64,000 bases of DNA from Gigaspora margarita (taxonomy: Eukaryota; Glomeromycota; Glomeromycetes; Diversisporales; Gigasporaceae). The notes beneath the pieces were generated by a model that worked only from the letters and a program-made list of their open reading frames with translations, had not been told where the DNA came from and did not search any database. The position numbers and the translations under genes are program-made. This document shows positions 1-9,952 of the stretch, one piece after another (within the stretch, counting starts at the first letter, position 1; every line of letters starts with the position of its first letter). The stretch spans positions 177,533-241,532 of the forward strand of contig WTPW01000675.1 of NCBI GenBank assembly GCA_009809945.1, written 5' to 3'.

Positions 1-147
1 AAAATATATTTATAAATATCTTTAAAATATTTTATTAAATATATTTTTAAAAATATATCTATAAATATATTTATAAAATATATTTTTAAAATATATTTAT
101 AATTCAAATAATAAAGCTTTAATAACTGTAATAAATTTTATTTTTAG

Positions 148-1524
148 TTAAAAAAATTAGTAGTTAAAATTCGTAAATCTCCACAAAAACGTGAACGTTT
201 TAGTCGACAATGCTATATTTTAAAAATTAAAAAGTTAGAATTAATTGATGATGTAAAAACAAGATGGAACTCTACATATGATATGATTGAAAGAGCATTA
301 AATTTACAACAAGTAAATTAATTTTATTATTATTTTATTTAAAATATTTATTAAATATTAATTTACTCTATTAGGCATTGGATGATTTAGTAATGACTGA
401 TAAAAGTCTTATAAAATATTCATTAACTAATAATGAATGGACCAAGCTTGAGCAAATAAAAAAATTATTAAAGGTAAAAAAAATATAAAATAAATTTTTA
501 ATATAATTAAAATTTAAATAAATAAAAATTGTAATTTTTATTTATTTAATATTAAATTATTTTATAATTTATTATTCATTTAAATTTAAAAATTTTGATT
601 AATTAAATTTAATTAATTTTTAGTGTTTTAAAGATGCTACTCTTGAAATAAGTGCTTCATCTTATCCAACACTTAGTTATACTATTCCTATTTATAATTA
701 TTTAATAGATTTAATTGAAAAATTTCTTAAAGAAGAATCTTATTCTAATGATATTATTAATGCTATTGACAAAGCAAAATTAAATTTACAAAAATATTAT
801 CCAACAACTAATGGACTTGCTTATATAACTGCTGCTAGTATGTAATTTTTAATTTTTTTTTTTTAATTAATTAAAACTAAATATTTATTTTTTTAATAGT
901 CATTGATCCACGTCTTAAATTGGATTATTTTAAAGATCAAGATTTTGATGAAGAAACAATTGAAATATATCAGCAACAAATTATTAATTTATGGAAAACT
1001 AAATATATGCCAACTCAAAATCAAAATAATAATCAAGCAACTAATAAATCTAGTGGACTTATGGCATATATGGTCAAAAAAAAAAGACATAATGACCTTG
1101 ATGAACTTATAAAATTTTTAAAAGAACCTCCATCAAATTGTGATATAGATATATTAACATTTTGGAAGGTATAATATTTATATTATATTTTATTATTTAA
1201 ACAAAAAATATTAATTAAATAAAAAATTTAATTTATAAAGCTTCATGAAACAGATTATCCAAATTTAGCAAGAATAGCTAGAGATTTTTTAGCAATTCCA
1301 GGTATAATATTGTTTTAAAAATTAAATTATTTTAACAAATGTATTAATCATTATTTATAATATTTAATTTTTATTATTTACAATTAGGAACAAGTGTTCC
1401 TGTTGAACGTATATTTTCTAATAGTGCAGATTTAATTTCTTCTAAAAGGCATAGTTTAAATCCTGAAACAATTAAAATTTGTATGTGTTTAAAAAGCTGG
1501 TTAAAATTTACCAATAAAAAATAA
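148..1524 (+). CDS. hAT-family transposase, 3' part, six exons visible
   Basis: Likely the C-terminal two thirds of a hAT DNA transposase; the 5' end lies outside the window. Exons read 148-312, 375-473, 624-837, 900-1168, 1241-1301 and 1388-1524, separated by 60-150 bp AT-rich introns with GT..AG borders (for example GTATGT at 838). The spliced frame has no stop until TAA at 1522. Family landmarks: a DVKTRWNSTYDM segment in exon 1, SYPTLSY in exon 3, VIDPRLKLDYF-like text at the exon 3/4 joint, and the C-terminal dimerisation motif SVPVERIFSNSADLISSKRHSL in the last exon. Exon boundaries are my reading from splice signals and reading-frame continuity. Unlike the other transposases here it shows no internal stops, so it may belong to a recently active element. 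Its TIRs were not located. Confidence 0.82.
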
Positions 1525-1910
1525 TATAAATTAAAAGAATTTATATTATTTTTAAATTATTTTTAAATTATATATATATATAATAAAATTTATAAATATC
1601 CATTAATAGGTTTTTTTTAGTTTGTTAATTCAAACTTTTTTCCTATTAATTTATTTATATATATTATTATATATATTAAATTATTATTATATTATATTAT
1701 ATTTTTATTTTATATTATATATTTTATTTATTTATTTATTTGTTTATAAAAATAAAATTTATATTTCTAAATTAACTATACTCTTTGCTAATATAAATAA
1801 AATCAATATATGCACTAATACTAACTGCTAAATATTATAAACAATTATTTTTTGCTTTCATAAACTAAACAATCTTTTTATATATCTTTGATTTATATTA
1901 GAATTTTAAT
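1525..1910. other. AT-rich intergenic stretch
   Basis: Nearly pure A/T sequence downstream of the hAT transposase, with TATA-type dinucleotide runs. No gene is seen; the 69-residue open frame at 1622 is only poly-T derived hydrophobic codons. Confidence 0.6.
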
Positions 1911-1911
1911 A

Positions 1912-2165
1912 ACGCGCAGGGGTGAAATTACAATTTTTGACCTGAATTAAGCTTAATTCGGGCCAAGATTCGAAATAACGCTCATGAGCGTTATTACACG
2001 AAAATACGGTATAAAAATTCGGGTCGGGTTCGGGTCGGGTCGGGTCGGGTCGGGTCCGGGTCGGGTTGAAGTGCTAACCCGAAAGTTTTCAACCCGACCC
2101 GACCCGAAATTTCGGGTCGGGTTCGGGTTGGCTAAAACCCGACCCGACCCGACCCGTTCGGAGCA
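1912..2165. repeat. CpG-rich island of GGGTCGGG repeats in both orientations
   Basis: After a short palindromic segment (CGTTATT..AATAACG near 1972-1996), positions 2020-2160 consist almost wholly of GGGTCGGG/GGGTT units that switch to the complementary CCCGACCC form and back, so the tract can fold on itself. It stands out from the roughly 25 percent GC surroundings. An open frame across it reads Arg-Pro-Asp-Pro repeats and is not a gene. It resembles the internal part of the hAT-like MITEs elsewhere in the window, but I could not find a clear TIR or TSD. Confidence 0.75.
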
Positions 2166-2690
2166 CTACGTACGACGTCTGTTGTATATTTTTATCATGT
2201 GAAAATAAGGTATATATTCTTAATTTCGACCTAAATTTCATAGCAAATTTTCACAATAAATTATGATAAAATTTACGCCCAACACAAACTAACACTTTAA
2301 TCGCATACTGTTTATCACGCACAAACTTATTGTAAAATGCCGTAGATTTACGGCCCAATTTTTCATCATTCGGAAATTCTCCGCTTTTTTTTATATTATT
2401 TATACATGAAATATAAAATATTTCAATAGTTTATTAATAATACTACATCCGACTGTCATTCCTAGTTTCTATTTCGGAAAATGGCAAAAAAAAAACAGAT
2501 TACATCCCCGGAAATTTTGTGCCCTGATTTGTAATAAATTTTTACAATTAGTTATGATAGAAATAGTGACTTAATTTCAATACATATAGTATGTCACCGC
2601 ATTAGTAATACAAACTAACTTTACACATAATTCATAAACTTTATAATAGAATTTTTACAGTAAATCAAATAGTAATCATTAAAATCTAAC
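2166..2690. other. Intergenic stretch without recognisable features
   Basis: AT-rich single-copy-looking sequence between the GGGTCGGG island and the minisatellite. No coding potential or structured repeat was recognised. Confidence 0.4.
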
Positions 2691-2694
2691 TCAT

Positions 2695-4400
2695 AGTTAG
2701 CTAATATATTAAAGTTATTGTTGGTGATTTTAACAATGATCATTGGTGGTTACAACAATGGACTTATGATCGACAGTAATGAGTTAGTAATTCCAACATT
2801 GAGTGAATCCGTGACTTCAGCGTGGATGGTCTATGATTTCACAGTAAGTGGTCTGTGATTTCACAGCAAGTGGTCCATGATTTCAGCATAGGCAATTTGT
2901 AATTTAAATTTCATGTGAATATTTTGTAATTTCAATAGTTGGTGCTCATAATTAACTGTCAGTGGGTTTATGATTTCAATGGTTGGTGAGTCCTTGATTT
3001 TAATAGAAAGTTACTTCATGATTTAATAGTAAGTTCAAATTTTGCAGTAAATGGGATCAAATTTTCAACTGTGATATAGTCGTATATTGGTAATGAGTGG
3101 ACTAATGATTTCAATTAGCAGTTTTAATTATCAAAGGATTCATAAATTCAATAACAGAAGGGTGAGCATTAATTTATAATTTCAACGGGAATGAATTAGT
3201 GATTTTAACAGTGAATGGGTTGGTGATTTCAACGATGTTAGTATGATTTTAATAGTAAATAGATTATGATTTCGGGAGTGGGTTGGTAATGATTTCGAAA
3301 ACGACAGGCTTGTAATTTTAACATTATGTAGATATATGATCATAATGGTAGGGGGTTCATTATTTAATAGTGAGTAGGTTTGTGATTCAATGGTGGGCGA
3401 GTTTATGATTTCGATCCATGATTTAGAAGTGAGTATATTAAAAGTGGTGATAATGTTCTTAACAGTAAATTTGTTTGAAATTTAACAAAAAAGTAGGTTT
3501 GTGATTTATTGGTAGTGTAACGGATGAATTGGGAGAGCGATAAAATAATATAGACAATAGTGCCAATTTAAACTCCAACCGATTACGGGATGTGGGGAAA
3601 AAGTGGTAATAAAAGGGAGAGTTTTTATAATTGTTAAGGTTTAAGGGAGCGAAACGATACTATGATATAATGATAATAAGGAATGATGGGTTATGCTGAT
3701 AATTTTGTGATATCGATGATGAGTATAATTAAAAGTATCAGTGATTCGGTTATAATCATGTGAAATCGGGGTAATCACAGCACGGGAGATTTATACAAAG
3801 GGTCAGAATCACGTGAACAATTTAAAAGAATTAACAAAACTCGTCACACAGAATTCGAGTTATAATAATCCAATACGAAGTTACAAGTCAATTCAGTCTG
3901 TCGAATTGAGTCTCGCAAGGGTTATTAAGGTTAAATTTGAATTCAAAGATAAATGTTTTACTTTTATTACTAGGTTGTATTTTAAATTGGACGGAGAACT
4001 TTTTTGGTCTTTATTGAATTCAAAGGTCTTAAATACATTTTAAACTATTACAGTGTATTCGCGAAATTTTTTACAGCGAACTCGCTGTATTTACCGCGTT
4101 TTCGCGGTTGATCCCACGCATTTGCGCGTTTTCGCGGTAGCTAAGCATCTACGCCGCCACAAAGCCTCATTTAAATAACCTTATTTGTATACATGATTTA
4201 AAAATATTTACAACATAAAAAAAAAATAAAAATAATTCGTCATAGTAGGTAGATTTATGATTTCAGTAGTGAATTTAATAATGAGTGCTACATAATTTTA
4301 ACAGTAAATAAGTCCGTAATTTCAACAGTGAATGGGACTTGGTGAAATGGTGATTTTAATAGTAAATAATTATAAGTTCAACTTAAGGTGGTTTCAATAT
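2695..4400 (+). repeat. Degenerate minisatellite, unit about 25-40 bp
   Basis: A loose motif of the form TGGGTTTGTGATTTCAACAG(T/A)G recurs dozens of times on the same strand (clear runs at 2815-2890, 2955-3010, 3180-3320, 3360-3420, 4240-4390). The copies are too diverged for an exact period. A GC-rich hairpin cluster (ACAGCGAACTCGCTGT, CCGCGTTTTCGCGG) sits at 4073-4140. The 76-residue open frame at 3813-4043 overlaps the array and has no family signature. Confidence 0.6.
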
Positions 4401-4767
4401 TTCTGTGAATTTACAATTAGTATATATGATTCAATGCAAAATTTTAAATCACCATACACTAAATTTAATTTATTTAATGTCAGTAAGCATTCAACTTACT
4501 GATATTTACTATTCATTACTTCTCATTATAAATTACTGTAAGTCAAGGGTATAAAAGTTATTGATAAATTACTTAAAACAAGTTACGTGAAACTTCTTAA
4601 TTTTTGTTCTTAAAATACTTAATAAGATGGATGGCACAAAGCTCCACCCATCCCACTAGTATTAAATAAAAGTGTCGTTACTTGGCTTAAGATTTTTAAG
4701 CCAGGTACACATTTATTTGCCAAAAAGTTTTTCGATAAAGAGATTTCCATTCAATAGGCTTACCGTA

Positions 4768-5062
4768 CCCTATAAAACAATTTTGTCCAAATTTTGTCGG
4801 CAATGTTCTAAAAATTTTCTAAAGTTATTCTGCTTTTGTTCAAAAAATGCTCGGAATGAAGTCGATTTTCAGAACATACTGTATATTGTACTGATTTTGT
4901 ACAATGTTTATACCTAATGTTGTCGACCCCCAAAATTGCTTTTTTTTACATCACGGTATAAAAATTGTACAATAACGTACTAGTAGTCGGAAAATCGACT
5001 CCATTCAGAACTTTTTTTTTTGGACAATACCTACAATAATTGAACAAACTTTTTTTATAGGG
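4768..5062. mobile_element. Mariner-like MITE, TIR CCCTATAAAA, TA target site
   Basis: The left end TA-CCCTATAAAACAATTTTGTCC at 4768 is mirrored by TTTATAGGG-TA ending at 5062. The inner arms also match (a GAAGTCGATTTT segment near 4858 against its complement near 4990). The 295 bp element has long, imperfect TIRs, no coding sequence and TA flanks, as expected for Tc1/mariner-type MITEs. Confidence 0.65.
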
Positions 5063-5305
5063 TATTGGCGCGTTATTTCGAGACCCTGCGCGCGCGTTAT
5101 TTCGGGACGCGCATGCGTGATAATTCGTATCATTTTGACAAATTTTGGGGTCGGTCAATTCAGTATATGATCTACTTATATAAGGGGAGCGCGTTATTTC
5201 GGGACGCGCACGTGCGTTATTTCGAGTCAAAAATGCAATTTTCAAAAAAAGGCGTATTTCGAAATAACGCGCATGTGCGTTATTACGCGCCATTACAGTA
5301 TTATT
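5063..5305. repeat. CpG-rich GCGCGTTATTTCG repeat island with inverted ends
   Basis: At least six copies of a (G)CGTTATTTCG(G/A) core flanked by GCGC blocks occur in both orientations. The ends, GTATTGGCGCGTTATTTCG at 5063 and its counterpart in CGCGCCATTAC near 5290, are inverted. The middle segment TATATGATCTAC (5165) is shared with the MITE at 12836. The 121- and 84-residue open frames over it (Ala-Arg-Tyr-Phe repeats) are repeat translations. It is probably a non-autonomous element with high CpG content. Confidence 0.6.
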
Positions 5306-5680
5306 TTTCACTCTTTTAAAACAAAAAATGCGTCATACAATGCTTCTCATTAACAATACAGGAACATGTAAGTCGATCGCAATTCTAGAATCGAACTTAA
5401 CGAACTTATCTACTTAAAACATTAACTTTTTGCTATTATAATAAATTCGTTAAAGAAATTACTAGTCTAAGCTTCAATGAAATTCGAGAAAGACTATAAA
5501 CTTTCGATTAATATTTATAGCTTTTGGCCCTTAACTTGAGTTTCAAATTTAATTATACATTATTATTATTATTTAACCAATGATAATTGTTTATATTAAA
5601 TTTTTTAAATGGTTTATCTTTAAGAATTCTTGTTACCGGAAAAGTTTTCTATGGGCTATAATTCTGTATTTATCTTCGAA
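5306..5680. other. Intergenic stretch without recognisable features
   Basis: AT-rich sequence with no coding potential, repeat structure or RNA gene that I can recognise. Confidence 0.4.
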
Positions 5681-5685
5681 GTGTG

Positions 5686-5847
5686 AAGCCACTAAAAGAC
5701 TTGGGTTATGAGGCTTATAAAAGTTTACAAAATATGATTTTTTTTTTTTAATGTCACAAAAGTGAAAAGCCACTAAAAGACTTGGGTTATGAGGCTTATA
5801 AAAGTTTACAAAATATGTTTTTTTTTTTTTTAATGTCACAAAAGTGA
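5686..5847. repeat. Tandem duplication, 2 copies of 81 bp
   Basis: The unit beginning AAGCCACTAAAAGACTTGGG at 5686 is repeated at 5767, with a poly-T tract of variable length in each copy. Copies are almost identical, so the duplication is recent. Confidence 0.85.
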
Positions 5848-5866
5848 AAATATTTGATGTTTTGGT

Positions 5867-5950
5867 AAAGTAGCACCTGGCTAAAATTAAGCCCCTGAAA
5901 TTAGATCTTCATGCATGCATTAAGTCTTAATTTTAGCCAGGTATTACTTT
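5867..5950. mobile_element. Small MITE or hairpin, related to the one at 9634
   Basis: The inverted ends are AAAGTAGCACCTGGCTAAAA and, as complement, AAAGTAATACCTGGCTAAAA. The core AATTAGATCTTCATGCATGC matches, inverted, the core of the element at 9634-9741. TSD not resolved. Confidence 0.5.
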
Positions 5951-6165
5951 AGATATATATATAAAGTTACTTTAGATAAACCGATACTTTTAGATGCAAC
6001 AGAATCACTTAACAAAGCCGATTACGAGATTCCTTAACCGACTACGATCACTAATTGTAGTATTTAGAGGCTTTTATTAAAAGAAAATTACATGAGGCTT
6101 TGGGATAAAAACACAGTTACATATGAGAAATCGCTTTTTTTGACAGCGCATACAATTCTTGGATC

Positions 6166-6173
6166 TATATAAA
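6166..6173 (+). promoter_or_regulatory. Probable TATA box of the ACP-like gene
   Basis: TATATAAA lies in a short region of more balanced composition, about 250 bp upstream of the start codon at 6420. The leader between them (6235-6419) holds three imperfect copies of an AATTATAATCATA-type unit, so the 5' UTR appears repeat-expanded. Inference only. Confidence 0.4.
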
Positions 6174-6419
6174 TCGCCTCATATCAACTTTCAAGCTCTT
6201 TACTGAAGAATAATATCTTCAATGTATATATATATATATATATAATATGAATTAATAATAAAAAAAATATAAAAATTAATAATTATAATCATAAGAATTA
6301 TAATACATAATAGTAATTAAAAAATATAGAGACTTAATAATTATAATCATACCAATTATAATATATAATAATAATAAAGAATATAATTATAATCATAACA
6401 GTTATAATATATAATAATA

Positions 6420-6901
6420 ATGAAAACTACCATTTTTGGATTTTTGATCGCGTTCGTTGCGATTGTTGCAGTTGGTAATGTATTTTTCCTTTTAAGCTTG
6501 TAACCAATTAATGTTATTACCTTCCATATATGTCTTTCTAAAATTTCAATATTACAGCATCCGGTTACGAAAGGCGTGACGTTTACTATTCCAAGCGTGT
6601 CGCTGAACCTGAACGTGGCGCTTATTCCAAACGCGTCGCCGAGGAACGCGGTCAATGCAATAGTGATACCAAAAATAGAGTCATAGATAATATCGCCGAG
6701 TTTTTTGGTGTAAACAAGGAGCAAATTACACCTGAAACAACTTTCCTTGATGATCTTGGCGCGGACGAGTTTGATATGAGTGAATTTGGAGTGGGTCTTG
6801 ACGAAGAATTCGATATAACGATTCCTGAAGACGATTTGGAGAACTTTGTATCAGTTAAAGATGTAATTGATTATATATGTGCTCATGTTAAGAATGATTA
6901 G
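6420..6901 (+). CDS. Predicted secreted acyl-carrier-like protein with tandem KR sites, phosphopantetheine Ser missing
   Basis: Two exons, 6420-6474 and 6558-6901, with an 83 bp GT..AG intron, give 132 residues ending in TAG. Residues 1-19 are a signal peptide (Lys2, hydrophobic 5-18, cleavage near Ala19). Residues 22-50 contain ERR and two near-repeats of YSKRVAEPERG type, giving dibasic KR sites at 31-32 and 43-44 as used by KEX2-like proteases. Residues 58-130 match the ACP fold from end to end: a VIDNIAEFFGVNKEQIT helix, then LGADEFDMSEF, then LDEEFDITIPED, then VIDYI. In active ACPs the LGADSLD motif carries the serine for 4'-phosphopantetheine; here that residue is Glu89, so it should not be loadable. 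Coding GC is well above the flanks. It stands alone, with no fatty-acid genes nearby. Family assignment follows from motif order. Secretion, KEX2 processing and an effector-like role are inferences; mitochondrial ACP is the alternative but fits the N-terminus poorly. Confidence 0.82.
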
Positions 6902-8139
6902 GAGGCTTCTAGAAATTGCGTAATATTTGGGTGAGGGTTAACCAAATATCAGGTTATATATTTATATATATATTATATGAACATGAATTCGAATCACCAT
7001 TCAAATAGGTATAGAAAACAGAATGTGGCACAAACTCTTAACCTATATACGGACTTAAGAGAGCAAATATCTAATAAATATCTTGAATATAATCAAGTAA
7101 TTTTAAACCTTTACAGTATGTTTCTGATTTTTGCTCAATGATTTTCAAAACACTTGCAATGCATATTCTTCTTTGGTCAGATCTACTTACTTCTCAAATT
7201 TATTATTTTATTACTCTATTATCATTATTTATCTATGATCTATTTATTCAATGATTTCTAAACCCAAATCTAAATCTAAATCTATTACTAGTAGGTTCTA
7301 TTCATCCGACCATCTTAGCACAAAGGACAATAACATTTATTAATTAGGTTTCCGTCAACTTGACAAGTGCCTAGTTAAGACATGTGCAGCCCATAAAAGT
7401 GTGACCATGGTCCGAATCCAAATGATTGCCATGAATATGGTTTATCACTACTGCCGATGAATAAATTAATAAATTGTTGAGTTCGACAAAGTCGGTAACT
7501 TTCGATTCGGTCATAAAAAATTTTAAACAGTTGTAATCAAAGAACAAGTTTTCGAAAACATTTGTTACTCTAAGGTTGACGGAACTTTTTTATTGATTAA
7601 TGATTTTTTAAGTCGTAAAACCCGTCATGTGATATAGAAAGTGGAATACATAATTAATTAGATTTTCACAGATTGAACTGATTTAACATCCTAATAGTAA
7701 CCTATTTTTTCTCGTATTCGTAGTATTAATAAATTCTTTATTTACATTAAGTCAAATTCTCAATTAATCAGATTAAAATAATGTAAATTTTCTATTGTTC
7801 AAAGATAGATAAGTCATATTGCATTATTAGAAATGGCTAAATAATAATTTAATCTATAATAATGAGATTTCTTTTTTTTAAAAAAAAAGAAACAATTAAA
7901 CTTAATAGAATGCCATTTAGAATTATAATTAATTCAATAAGAATTTCGATTACACACTGAACTTTGATTCAATTCCTAAATGTTACCTAAATAATTGCAA
8001 TTACCTGAGCCAAGTTATGGCTATTTAAATACTTTCAGCAATTAAGAATACATATTACAACCCAATGTTTAATTATTTAATTATTTGCGCTTAAAAAAAA
8101 AATAGAATAATTCTCTTCGAAAATGTCATGTTAAAAATG
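6902..8139. other. Intergenic stretch, includes 3' UTR of the ACP-like gene
   Basis: AT-rich DNA between the ACP-like gene and the convergent minus-strand pseudogene. A short TATATA run lies near 6958. No further gene, RNA or repeat was recognised. Confidence 0.4.
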
Positions 8140-9593
8140 TTATACAACAAATAATGTAACTTTTCTTATAAGATAAAAATTTCTAGCCAATCTAATGAAT
8201 AATAATTTTGGATTTATCTTTTTCTGCCCAACTTGCCAAACTATTTCAGCCAACACCTCAACACTTTCTAAATTCATCAAATCAGCTTGACTAATAATCT
8301 TCTTTTAATTTAAACCACGTATTATCTCTTTATTATGAATCAATTCTAATCTGACTTGTTCTGCAACTTTAAGAGCGTTTTCTATTTCTCTACGTGCTTC
8401 AAAAGTAACCAGACGTTCACGTTTAAAAACTGCTAAACTATTTACAATGTTCATTCATTTATAGATTTTATGACCCTTTGGTTTTATTAATTCAAAATAT
8501 TTTTCAACATCAGAAAAAGAATTTATACCATATTGAGTTCCATTCCAAATTTTTTCTTCATCATCAATTGCTACATGAATAGCTTTAAATTGATCATGAA
8601 ATTCAGTTGTTTGAAATAAAAGTTTATTAATTCTATTTGATAAGTAAATCGCATTTCGTCTAGATAAAATCATATTCAATGTCAAAGTTTCTCTATAATC
8701 GAAGTAATTTCATTACCAATTCGATTAATTGAATATGCTCCAATACTGAATAATTTTTCAACTTTTTTTGCCTGTTTGATATGCATTTTCAGCGAGATCT
8801 TTTAAATATTGAACTATAATTTGATTTTCTATTTGTGACGCATGTCCGACTTTATCGGCGACATTAGCAAGGAATAGACCTTTTGGACGTTGGTCAATAA
8901 TTTGTGGTGAAGCTAAGATAACGAATGTATAGGATAGGGTATCTATAAGTACAAAACAATATATGTTGCATATTTTAAATCATAATCCTTACGTGGTATG
9001 TTGACTTTAGCAATAACTTTTAAAAAATTTGTCGTCGTATTAGCAAGATCACGGAATATCGGCCCATCTACTGGTAGTGGAAGATGAAACTATAATTAAA
9101 AGATTATATAAATATATATCCGATAGTACTAAAAATGGTTTCAATTTTATGAATTATATTTTGCTTACATAGATTGACTCAAAATAATCAATAATTGAAC
9201 TTATTAAAAGTTGTATCTATATTGGATGAAGGAAATGAAATAAAAACAATATTTAATGTGATTAAAAGTTGAATCTATATTGAATGAATGAAATGAAATG
9301 AAAAACAATATTTTATGTGAGTAAAAATTTTTATAAATAGATTGTTTACTCACATTGATCCATGGCTCAAAATATTCAATAATTGAATTTATAAGTGGAA
9401 TCTATAACGAAAGAATTGATGTGAATAAATATTTAAAATTTTTATAATTCATACGGCCAAGTTCATATTAAAATTAGAAATAAACATGTTCCTAGCACTT
9501 TATTTCAAATCTCACCTCAGAATGCGATATTGGAACAATAATTGCGAGTAAAACGATGATTATAGAGATTGATTTAGGACAAACCAAATTCAT
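8140..9593 (-). pseudogene. Decayed gene with signal peptide and helical domain, unknown family
   Basis: The minus strand starts at 9593 with a convincing signal peptide (MNLVCPKS followed by an Ile/Val/Leu run, ending ISHSE), then a GTGAGA donor. Further coding text appears at about 9092-9010 (LPLPVDGPIFRDLANTTTNF...), resumes after a roughly 53 bp intron near 8950 (ASPQIIDQRPKGLFLANVAD...), and runs to TAA at 8140. At least two frameshifts (near 8770 and 8690) and stops near 8453 and 8308 break it. The product would be an alpha-helical secreted protein. The long gap between 9550 and 9095 contains local duplications (ATATTGAATGAATGAAATGA-type), perhaps an expanded intron. Domain order resembles the divergent gene at 9953, so the two may be paralogues. 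No known family was recognised. Confidence 0.5.
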
Positions 9594-9633
9594 AGTGTAT
9601 AATTTAGGTGATTTACAAAAAATTAAAGGTACC

Positions 9634-9741
9634 GTTGCATCTAATCTAAAAAGTAGCTATTTTATATATCTAAGTAGCGCCTAACAATATAATGCATGCA
9701 CGAAGATCTAATTTTAAATAAGGGGCTACTTTAGATGCAAC
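9634..9741. mobile_element. MITE with GTTGCATCTAA ends
   Basis: GTTGCATCTAATCTAAAAAG at 9634 is mirrored by CTACTTTAGATGCAAC ending at 9741. It lies in the 360 bp between two divergent genes. Its core ATGCATGC..AGATCTAATTTTA is shared with the 5867 element. Confidence 0.55.
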
Positions 9742-9952
9742 AATACTTGAAGACTTGCATAATCATGGAACCACAAAATACCAAATGTTTCAAAAAAAAA
9801 CGCCAAATTTATAATTCCTAATCCAAAAAAGTTTATAAATACTCTCTTACTTACGTACGCATATACGCATTGTGTATCAGTTCACGGGCGACCCAATACA
9901 CAATTAGACAAGATTTTTAAAAGTTATTAATAGTAGAGTTAATACTCAACAC

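Noticed and set aside
1984..2202. 72-residue open frame rich in Arg-Pro-Asp
   Set aside because: Translation of the GGGTCGGG repeat; both strands stay open because of the repeat.
3813..4043. 76-residue open frame
   Set aside because: Lies inside the minisatellite, no motif, no splice or promoter context.
4946..5319. Overlapping 121- and 84-residue frames on opposite strands
   Set aside because: Ala-Arg-Tyr-Phe repeats produced by the GCGCGTTATTTCG island and the adjoining MITE.
6356..6724. 122-residue minus-strand frame
   Set aside because: Antisense shadow of the ACP-like gene, which has splice signals, a signal peptide and domain match on the plus strand.
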